This document shows positions 1 through 5,300 of a DNA stretch of 5,783 bases, one piece after another. Location: NCBI GenBank assembly GCA_022844575.1, contig JALHLL010000213.1, positions 1 to 5,783 on the forward strand. The letters run 5' to 3'. Under the pieces are notes generated by a model. The model was not told the origin of the DNA, did not search any database, and saw nothing but the letters and a program-made list of their open reading frames with translations. How positions within the stretch are numbered: position 1 is the first letter of the stretch; the number at the start of each line of letters is the position of its first letter. The DNA is from a bacterium (lineage in GTDB: Bacteria > Bacteroidota > Ignavibacteria > Kapaibacteriales > UBA961). The position numbers were made by a program, and so were the translations under genes.

Positions 1-22
1 AATATAGCCCCAATATTCTCAT
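1..22 (-). CDS. 5' end of an unidentified leftward gene (partial)
   Basis: Only seven codons are visible, reading M-R-I-L-G-L-Y before the gene leaves the window. The ATG at 22-20 is supported by a near-perfect Shine-Dalgarno sequence, TAAGGAGG, at 37-30 with a 7-nt spacer, and by a promoter-like element further upstream (114-145). The start pattern is convincing, but seven residues cannot identify a family. The gene is on the same strand as the glycosyltransferase at 593-1621 but about 570 nt downstream of it, and it seems to have its own promoter, so the two are probably not one operon. The product is unknown. Confidence 0.6.
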
Positions 23-29
23 AAGTGTG

Positions 30-37
30 CCTCCTTA
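30..37 (-). promoter_or_regulatory. Strong Shine-Dalgarno site for the left-edge gene
   Basis: The minus strand reads TAAGGAGG, then 7 nt, then ATG. This complement to the 16S 3' end decides the start of the partial gene. It stands out because none of the three complete genes in the window has a recognisable SD sequence: they are preceded by A/C/T-rich leaders such as ACACCT-ATG and CAAATT-ATG. Confidence 0.75.
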
Positions 38-113
38 ATACGAGAAATGTAATAGAGTAAACTCTTTTCTATTAGAACAAAGATGCAAGGTTAATCACAC
101 GTTTGAACTTGAG

Positions 114-145
114 CAAAGATAACAAATATTTCAGGACTAAAGCAA
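114..145 (-). promoter_or_regulatory. Candidate Bacteroidota-type promoter for the left-edge gene
   Basis: On the minus strand, TTG (145-143) is followed after 21 nt by TATCTTTG (121-114), an exact match to the TAnnTTTG -7 element known from Bacteroidota housekeeping promoters, with a plausible -33 TTG. Transcription would begin near position 105-108, giving a leader of about 85 nt before the ATG at 22. That leader contains two short inverted repeats: TTCTA-T-TAGAA (67-77) and AGAG-TAAA-CTCT (54-65). They might be operator or RNA structures, but they are short enough to be chance. The call rests on motif match and position only. Confidence 0.45.
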
Positions 146-592
146 GAACATTTTCCAATATTATTATATCCATTTACACATGCAGAATGAAGTGTAAACT
201 TGTAGAGTAGTATTCTGGGAAGGTAGGTATTGTTGTTTTTCAGCTTGACTACAGGTTAAAGCCGCACTTACACTCTGCAGCCGACATCTTTTTCAGTAGT
301 TCTACGTATGAAAAGTTTCCATTTTTTATCGCATAGTACGGAAATCACTTTTTTACACCCCTGACATGACTTCAACGCAGTAATAAACTATAGTCAATAA
401 ATTACAGTGATAAAATTTTATAATGTATACTAAATGAGCATGTGGGAACATGTCAGACTACCCTAAAAGATTGGTAGTGTGATTTGATGTTTGAGCAAAC
501 CAACATTACGCAGTATTACATAACTCCACTCTAACAGAGACATTGTAGAAGGTTGTAGTATTCTATTCCGTAGCTTTCATTAACCATTGGCT
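146..592. other. Noncoding stretch with several short hairpins; no gene recognised
   Basis: No reading frame on either strand in this 447-nt interval looks like a gene, and I recognise no tRNA, tmRNA, RNase P, SRP RNA or known riboswitch signature. It does contain perfect short inverted repeats. TTTACAC/GTGTAAA pairs 173-179 with 192-198. CTGACATG/CATGTCAG pairs 361-368 with 449-456. ATAAAATTTTAT (410-421) is a 12-bp palindrome. CATGT-GGGA-ACATG lies at 439-452, ACTACC/GGTAGT pairs 457-462 with 473-478, GTTT-GAGC-AAAC lies at 489-500 and CTCT-AAC-AGAG at 529-539. The interval is the 3' flank of the glycosyltransferase and the upstream flank of the left-edge gene, so it could hold a 3' UTR, a small RNA or a decayed element. 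None of the hairpins has the GC stem plus U tract of a classical terminator. Confidence 0.5.
439..478. repeat. Two adjacent hairpin-forming inverted repeats
   Basis: CATGT-GGGA-ACATG (439-452, 5-bp stem, 4-nt loop) is followed 4 nt later by ACTACC-N10-GGTAGT (457-478, 6-bp stem). They lie about 115-155 nt beyond the stop codon of the glycosyltransferase. They might stabilise the 3' end of that transcript or form part of a small RNA. The first stem competes with the longer-range 8-bp pairing of 361-368 with 449-456. The repeats are seen directly; any function is inference. Confidence 0.35.
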
Positions 593-1621
593 TTACAACA
601 GATTATTGGCAGCATTAACAATCGCCTCACTACTTATATCCTCCAACGATTCGGAACCGAAAAGTATAGAATAGGGTACATGAAAGGGGGCAAAACGTTC
701 AGCATCATGAGTCGTCAAGAAAAGCCCCACTGTGGCTACCTGTGCCGCAGAAGCTACATGAATCATTGCCGTATCAGGCGAAATCAATAAGGCACATTGT
801 TTAAGTATATATTCCGACTCCGAAAAAGAGCGGATGGGTGGTGATGTCAAAACATTTTCATGATTTTCCAACCATTCCTTATCCGCATATCTATCGGGCA
901 TAGCAAAAACAATTACCGGATACGGTAATAATGCGATAATTTGTTGCCAGCGTTCTTTTCTTTGTTCACGAACAGGGCTTCCGGCACTTATATTTACGGC
1001 AATAATTTTTTGTCCTTTTAATTTTTCAGAAAAATCCAAAATATCAGTCGAGATTTCCGCAGACGGTATATACGGTATCAGATCTTTTTCGGAATATGAT
1101 ACCTGTAAATAATTAAGTAAAGCACAATTCTTATAAATAATATGTTCCGACTTCGGCACATTAAGCACAGCATTATAATGCTCATCGTGAAACGGGAATG
1201 ATAAACCTACACTATAGCGCGACCTTATAATTCTTGATAAAAAAGTAAAAGTGAAAGATATATTATCTTTCGGATTAAATAATATATCTGCCGGTTTTTT
1301 AAGAAAAAAGAATAATGTAGAAAAAAAATCTTTTTTTACATTAAATATTCCGTTAATATTTTTATCTGATTTAAAAAAAGAGTATGCTCTTCTTCCCGGT
1401 GTAACAATATAAATATTCGCTTTGGGAAATCGGTTCCTCAAAATACGAATGAACGGGGTGGTGAGGATGGAATCGCCGTATCGTTCCAAACCAAGTATTA
1501 CAATAGATTCGGGCTCCTTGTTCGGAAGCTTCTTCTTTTTCTTTTTACCGAAAACACGTCGTAGCAGAACGGAGTAACGTTCCCTTTTGTTTTGTGGTTT
1601 TATAGAATCGGTATCGCTCAT
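593..1621 (-). CDS. Glycosyltransferase family 9 protein (heptosyltransferase-like)
   Basis: This 342-residue protein belongs to the ADP-heptose:LPS heptosyltransferase family (GT9, GT-B fold), which transfers sugars in lipopolysaccharide core or related glycan synthesis at the cytoplasmic face of the inner membrane. The family's N-terminal motif is present as ILGLERYGDSILTTPFIRIL (residues 42-61; D50 sits where the catalytic Asp of heptosyltransferases lies). The C-terminal nucleotide-sugar motif is SPDTAMIHVASAA (281-293), and a typical middle segment, VNISAGSP...KERW, runs from 209 to 225. Length is normal for the family. The first 38 residues are an extra basic leader with six consecutive lysines (26-31), possibly for membrane-surface contact. 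There is no signal peptide. The acceptor sugar cannot be deduced, so no gene symbol is given. No SD precedes the ATG. The gene is divergent from pheT and shares a 141-bp intergenic region with it. Its codons are rich in A/T homopolymers, including A7-GA-T8 on the coding strand at 1337-1321. Confidence 0.92.
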   Translation of the reverse strand: MSDTDSIKPQNKRERYSVLLRRVFGKKKKKKLPNKEPESIVILGLERYGDSILTTPFIRILRNRFPKANIYIVTPGRRAYSFFKSDKNINGIFNVKKDFFSTLFFFLKKPADILFNPKDNISFTFTFLSRIIRSRYSVGLSFPFHDEHYNAVLNVPKSEHIIYKNCALLNYLQVSYSEKDLIPYIPSAEISTDILDFSEKLKGQKIIAVNISAGSPVREQRKERWQQIIALLPYPVIVFAMPDRYADKEWLENHENVLTSPPIRSFSESEYILKQCALLISPDTAMIHVASAAQVATVGLFLTTHDAERFAPFHVPYSILFGSESLEDISSEAIVNAANNLL

Positions 1622-1659
1622 TTCGGAGGTATATAATACAACAGTATAGTCCTATTGTA

Positions 1660-1667
1660 CAAAAATA
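1660..1667 (-). promoter_or_regulatory. Candidate -7 element for the glycosyltransferase gene
   Basis: The minus strand reads TATTTTTG, matching TAnnTTTG, 38 nt before the glycosyltransferase start codon. It lies in the left arm of the intergenic inverted repeat. No convincing -33 TTG is seen about 19-21 nt further upstream, so this is a motif-and-position call only. Confidence 0.4.
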
Positions 1668-1689
1668 CGGCGTTCACTTATTACCCTTC

Positions 1690-1731
1690 ATGTATTTCGC
1701 AGATACATTCTGCCGTATTTTTGTCTTTTAA
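1690..1731 (+). CDS. Possible Phe-rich leader peptide upstream of pheT
   Basis: A 13-codon ORF reads MYFADTFCRIFVF and stops with TAA 31 nt before pheT. Four Phe and one Tyr in 13 codons recall the known pheM/pheL leader peptides that sense charged tRNA-Phe by attenuation. Its last half overlaps the right arm (1712-1724) of the 13-bp inverted repeat, which is followed by a T-rich stretch (CTTTTAATT). A ribosome paused on the Phe codons at 1696-1698 or 1708-1710 would block that stem. Against it: TTT/TTC codons are common by chance in T-rich DNA, there is no SD, the ATG sits in a small inverted repeat, and a promoter candidate lies within the ORF. It is a hypothesis, not an established gene. 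Confidence 0.25.
   Translation: MYFADTFCRIFVF
1716..1723 (+). promoter_or_regulatory. Candidate -7 element for the pheT operon
   Basis: TATTTTTG matches TAnnTTTG and ends 39 nt before the pheT ATG, mirroring the element facing the other way at 1660-1667. A -33 TTG is not evident. If this is the real promoter, transcription starts near 1730 and the Phe-rich mini-ORF at 1690-1731 is not transcribed as a leader, so the two readings compete. Confidence 0.4.
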
Positions 1732-1762
1732 TTACTAAACGAACATCCTTTCGGAAACACCT

Positions 1763-4177
1763 ATGACTATATCATTACATTGGTTACAAGAACTTATAGA
1801 TATACCGTACACAATCGAAGAGCTGGACTCCGTGCTTACCATGCTTGGTTTGGAAGTGGAAAAGATACATAATGCCGGAGCCGCTATTGAAGGGTTTGTT
1901 ATCGGAAAGGTGTTAGAAAAAGCAAAACATCCCGATGCGGATAAACTCTCAGTTTGCAAAGTATTTGACGGTAAAGAGGAAAGACAAATAATCTGTGGCG
2001 CGCCAAATGTTGATGCAGGTCAAACCGTTGTTGTCGCATTACCCGGGGCAATAGTACCTAATGGTGGTTTTGAAATTGGTAAAAGAAAAATACGCGGAGT
2101 TGAATCAATAGGAATGATATGCTCAAAAGCGGAGCTAAATCTTGGCGAGGATAGCGGAGGAATTTGGGAATTACCCTCCGATGCACCGGTAGGGACTCCA
2201 TTGGCTCGGTATTTGGGTTTGGATGATACTATTATCGAAATCGGTATCACACCCAACAGAGCTGATTGTTTAAGTCATATCGGCATAGCACGCGAGATTG
2301 GGGCGAAAACAGGTAATACATTACGAATACCTGAAACTACAATAATGGAAAGTGAACAATCAATACATAATGGAATTACCATTTCGGTTGAAAATTCGGA
2401 GCTATGCCCTCGATATGCTGCGAGAATAGTTAGAAATGTAAAGATAACAGAAAGCCCCGAATGGCTTAAACAACGTTTGGAATCATTGGGTTTACGTCCT
2501 CGTAATGTAATTGTAGATATAACAAACTTGGTACTTATGGAATGCGGACAACCGCTTCATGCTTTTGATTTGGATACGATAAATGATAAGAAGATTATTG
2601 TAAAAACAGCCAAATCGGAACAGAAAATCACTACACTTGATGGAAAAGAGCGTACACTTGACGATTCGATGCTTATGATAAATGATAATATAACCCCGAT
2701 TGCCGTAGCGGGTGTAATGGGTGGAGAAAATAGCGAAATTTCAGATTCCACTACATCAGTACTCATAGAATCCGCATATTTCAATCCCTCAAGTATTAGG
2801 CGTACAGCAAAAAAGTTAGGTATCTCGAGCGATGCCTCATACCGTTTTGAGCGCGGGGTTGACCCCGAAGCAATTATTTATGCTGTAAACAGAGCAGCAT
2901 CCTTAATGGCGGAACTTGCGGGTGGAACAGTTGATAAGGAAATCATTGATATATACCCCAACCCTATAATACCGAAAACTATTACTTTACGATATTCACA
3001 AATTCAGCGAATTTTAGGAATTTCCGTAACGGACGTGAAAGTAAATGAATATTTGAGAAATTTAGGATTCATTGAAAAAGAAAAATCAAATGATAGTATT
3101 ACAGTCACCGCCCCTTCTTGGCGTGTGGATATGGAACAGGAAATAGACCTTATCGAAGAAATTGCACGATTATATAATTATGACAATATAGAAGCGGACG
3201 TATCGGCGACATTTCCTGCTGATGCAACCATAACACCACAGTTTTCAACTTCGTCAAGAAGAAATACCATCCGTCATTACCTTACCCATAGGGGCTTGCA
3301 AGAAATTATAACATACTCATTTACCGATCCGGCGACGGCGGCATTATCTACGGATAATCCGATAAAGTTGGCAAATGCTCTTGGTGAGGAGTTTTCCATA
3401 ATGCGTCCTTCCCTATTACCTGCAATGTTGAAAGTAATTGACAGGAATTGTCGGAATGGTCAAAATTCCTTAGCTTTATTTGATTGCGGTAAGAATTTTA
3501 CAATACCTGTAAAAGAAAAAACATTAATACCGGGAATATTGGAAAAAGAGGAACTATGTATTGCACTGACAGGCGATTATATTCAGCAGCATTGGGTTGA
3601 AAAACAAAGGAAAGCAGATTTTTATGATATAAAAGGAATTGTTGAGGAAATATTATTTGATACCTTACGATTAACAGGTATAATACTTGTACCGGCCGAA
3701 CAAAACAATATCTTTTTCAGTGCAAACCGTATGGATATAATTGCACATAAGAAAGTAATAGGAACAGTAGGCGAAATTGATCGGACTATCTTAAAAAAAT
3801 TCGGTATAGAACAAAGTGTATTTGCCGCAAGTATAAGTCTCTCGGATATTTATTCTCATCCGAGTAAAAAAGCGCAATACAAAGCACCTTCGGCTTTTCC
3901 GTATGTGAGACGCGATGCCGCATTTACAGTATCTCAAGAAATTCAAGCCGATGAATTATTAAGAGCTGTACGCGGGGTAAATAGTCCTTTATTAAAGGAT
4001 GCCGATATTTTCGATATGTTTACCGGTGATGTACTTGGAAAAGATAAAAAAAGTATTGCACTCTCATTTATTTTCGGGTCGGATGAAAGAACGCTTATTG
4101 ATCAGGAAATTCAAGATAGTTTTCAGGCAATTATAGAAGCGGTAGAATCCGGTACAGGAGCGATACTACGTCAATAA
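1763..4177 (+). CDS. pheT: Phenylalanyl-tRNA synthetase beta subunit
   Basis: Beta chain of the alpha2-beta2 cytosolic enzyme that attaches phenylalanine to tRNA-Phe. At 804 residues it is full length for the bacterial family. In order: N-terminal helix segment starting MTISLHWLQELIDI; EMAP/OB-fold tRNA-binding domain (about 40-150, with HPDADKLSVCKV at 56-67 and RGVESIGMICS at 111-121); B3/4 editing domain (about 215-390, with VDITN at 251-255, GQPLHAFDLD at 262-271 and SYRFERGVDPE at 359-369); B5 domain (about 405-475, with the acidic D456...D462..E465-E466 set that binds Mg in this family); the non-catalytic synthetase-like core (about 490-690, with MRPSLLPAML at 547-556); and a C-terminal FDX-ACB anticodon-binding domain (about 707-804, with FPYVRRD at 712-718 and ERTLID at 775-780). 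The start codon fits family N-termini exactly. pheS is not adjacent, so the alpha subunit must be encoded elsewhere. It is first gene of the pheT-wecB-NFACT cluster. Confidence 0.98.
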   Translation: MTISLHWLQELIDIPYTIEELDSVLTMLGLEVEKIHNAGAAIEGFVIGKVLEKAKHPDADKLSVCKVFDGKEERQIICGAPNVDAGQTVVVALPGAIVPNGGFEIGKRKIRGVESIGMICSKAELNLGEDSGGIWELPSDAPVGTPLARYLGLDDTIIEIGITPNRADCLSHIGIAREIGAKTGNTLRIPETTIMESEQSIHNGITISVENSELCPRYAARIVRNVKITESPEWLKQRLESLGLRPRNVIVDITNLVLMECGQPLHAFDLDTINDKKIIVKTAKSEQKITTLDGKERTLDDSMLMINDNITPIAVAGVMGGENSEISDSTTSVLIESAYFNPSSIRRTAKKLGISSDASYRFERGVDPEAIIYAVNRAASLMAELAGGTVDKEIIDIYPNPIIPKTITLRYSQIQRILGISVTDVKVNEYLRNLGFIEKEKSNDSITVTAPSWRVDMEQEIDLIEEIARLYNYDNIEADVSATFPADATITPQFSTSSRRNTIRHYLTHRGLQEIITYSFTDPATAALSTDNPIKLANALGEEFSIMRPSLLPAMLKVIDRNCRNGQNSLALFDCGKNFTIPVKEKTLIPGILEKEELCIALTGDYIQQHWVEKQRKADFYDIKGIVEEILFDTLRLTGIILVPAEQNNIFFSANRMDIIAHKKVIGTVGEIDRTILKKFGIEQSVFAASISLSDIYSHPSKKAQYKAPSAFPYVRRDAAFTVSQEIQADELLRAVRGVNSPLLKDADIFDMFTGDVLGKDKKSIALSFIFGSDERTLIDQEIQDSFQAIIEAVESGTGAILRQ

Positions 4178-4196
4178 TATCATCACAATACAAATT

Positions 4197-5300
4197 ATGA
4201 AAAAAATTATTTCAGTTGTCGGTGCACGTCCCAATTTTATGAAAGTAGCACCCATACATCGAGCATTTCAACAATACTCTTCATCGGTAGAACATTTAAT
4301 TGTTCATACGGGGCAACATTATGATGCTGCGATGTCCGATGCTTTTTTCCAAGACTTGGATATGCCGCAACCTGCCGTATTTCTGGGAATAGGGTCGGGT
4401 AGCCATGCCGTACAAACGGCAAAGGTAATGGTTGAGTTTGAAAAAGTATGCGAAGATATAAAACCGGATTTTGTGATTGTTGTTGGTGATGTTAACTCAA
4501 CAGTCGGTTGTTCATTAGTTTCTGTAAAAATGGGCATACCAACAGCGCATGTGGAGGCAGGATTGCGTAGTTTTGACCGTACTATGCCGGAAGAGATTAA
4601 CCGCATTGCTACCGATTCTATATGTGATTATTGGTTTGTTACGGAACAAAGCGGACTCGACGAGTTACAAAAACAAGGTGCACCCGATAATAAAGTGTTT
4701 TTTGTCGGTAATACGATGATTGATTCACTTCATTATGCCTTGCCGCGTGCAAAACAATCCGCATTTATGAAAGAGTTAGGGCTAAAAGAAAAAGGGTATG
4801 CACTCATTACTATGCACAGACCAAGTAATGTGGACGAACCCGAACAATTGAAGAATTTATTACTGATGTTAGCGGAGTTAACGGATAAACGGGATATTGT
4901 TTTTCCGGTACATCCAAGAACCAGAAAAAACATTAGTGCATTCGGATTATCGGAGATTATAGAAAATCATCCGCGTCTCAAACTCATAGATCCTCAAGGA
5001 TATATCAACTTCTTGTCCCTTATGATGAATGCTGATTTTGTGATGACCGATTCAGGTGGAATACAAGAAGAAACAACGGCTTTGGGTATTCCCTGCTTAA
5101 CCATACGCACCACAACGGAGAGACCAATAACAACAATATTGGGTACAAATATTCTTATTCAGCCCGAACCCAATGCTATCAGACAAGCATTATCGGACAT
5201 AATACATTTACCAAGAAAACAGGGACAAATCCCCCCCCTGTGGGATGGAAATACTGCCGATAGAATAGCAAAAATAATTGTGGGAATTATCAGTAAATGA
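4197..5300 (+). CDS. wecB: UDP-N-acetylglucosamine 2-epimerase (non-hydrolysing)
   Basis: Cytosolic enzyme interconverting UDP-GlcNAc and UDP-ManNAc, which supplies ManNAc-type sugars for O-antigen, enterobacterial-common-antigen-like or capsule glycans. The 367 residues match the normal family length. Diagnostic segments are GARPNFMKVAPI (9-20), HTGQHYD (37-43), VVGDVNST (95-102, D98), HVEAGLRS (118-125, E120), MPEEINR (130-136, E132/E133), MHRPSN (206-211, H207), VHP (238-240), DSGGIQEE (285-292), TTERP (306-310) and PPLWDGNTADRI (346-357). These cover the known catalytic Asp, Glu, Glu and His of the family, so the enzyme should be active. It begins 19 nt after pheT and its TGA overlaps the next ATG, suggesting cotranscription. 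No SD is visible. An eight-C run (5231-5238) lies in the last codons. No other sugar-pathway gene is adjacent, so the glycan served is unknown. Confidence 0.97.
   Translation: MKKIISVVGARPNFMKVAPIHRAFQQYSSSVEHLIVHTGQHYDAAMSDAFFQDLDMPQPAVFLGIGSGSHAVQTAKVMVEFEKVCEDIKPDFVIVVGDVNSTVGCSLVSVKMGIPTAHVEAGLRSFDRTMPEEINRIATDSICDYWFVTEQSGLDELQKQGAPDNKVFFVGNTMIDSLHYALPRAKQSAFMKELGLKEKGYALITMHRPSNVDEPEQLKNLLLMLAELTDKRDIVFPVHPRTRKNISAFGLSEIIENHPRLKLIDPQGYINFLSLMMNADFVMTDSGGIQEETTALGIPCLTIRTTTERPITTILGTNILIQPEPNAIRQALSDIIHLPRKQGQIPPLWDGNTADRIAKIIVGIISK
5231..5238 (+). repeat. C8 homopolymer near the 3' end of wecB
   Basis: Eight consecutive C encode part of I345-P346-P347-L348. The present length keeps the conserved PPLWDG segment in frame. 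Gain of one C would end the protein after about 10 altered residues, and loss of one C after a similar distance, removing the last 20 or so native residues. G/C tracts of this size can be length-variable, but eight is at the low end for phase variation. Confidence 0.6.

Larger units (their letters stand above)
1659..1724. promoter_or_regulatory. 13-bp inverted repeat centred in the divergent intergenic region
   Basis: ACAAAAATACGGC (1659-1671) is the exact reverse complement of GCCGTATTTTTGT (1712-1724), with a 40-nt spacer. Inside the spacer is a second inverted repeat, ATGTAT/ATACAT (1690-1695 and 1703-1708). The midpoint of the outer repeat is about 1691.5, and the midpoint between the two ATG codons (1621 and 1763) is 1692, so the element is symmetric about both genes. 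It could be a pair of back-to-back promoters, an operator for a dimeric regulator, or an RNA stem in a pheT leader. The repeat is certain; which role applies is not. Confidence 0.7.

Noticed and set aside
96..118. GTTCAAAC on the minus strand, resembling a tRNA T loop
   Set aside because: The flanking bases do not form the 5-bp T stem, and no acceptor, D or anticodon arms can be found around it.
345..375. Minus-strand sequence around GTCAGGGGTGTAAA resembling an insertion-sequence end
   Set aside because: There is no matching inverted partner, no target duplication and no transposase fragment nearby, so a mobile-element call cannot be supported.
457..478. Hairpin as a rho-independent terminator for the glycosyltransferase
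   Set aside because: The stem is 6 bp with a 10-nt loop and is not followed by a U tract on the minus strand, so it does not meet the usual pattern.
587..790. 67-codon plus-strand ORF
   Set aside because: It lies almost entirely over the 3' end of the glycosyltransferase gene on the other strand and has no family-like features, so it is a shadow frame.
26..1621. Single leftward operon of the glycosyltransferase and the left-edge gene
   Set aside because: About 570 nt separate them, and the left-edge gene has its own promoter-like element and SD, so cotranscription is unlikely.
1632..1637. Perfect TATAAT on the plus strand
   Set aside because: It lacks a TTGACA-like -35 at the right distance, and the organism appears to use TAnnTTTG-type promoters. 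It could support the attenuator model by starting transcripts near 1644, but not strongly enough to list as a promoter.
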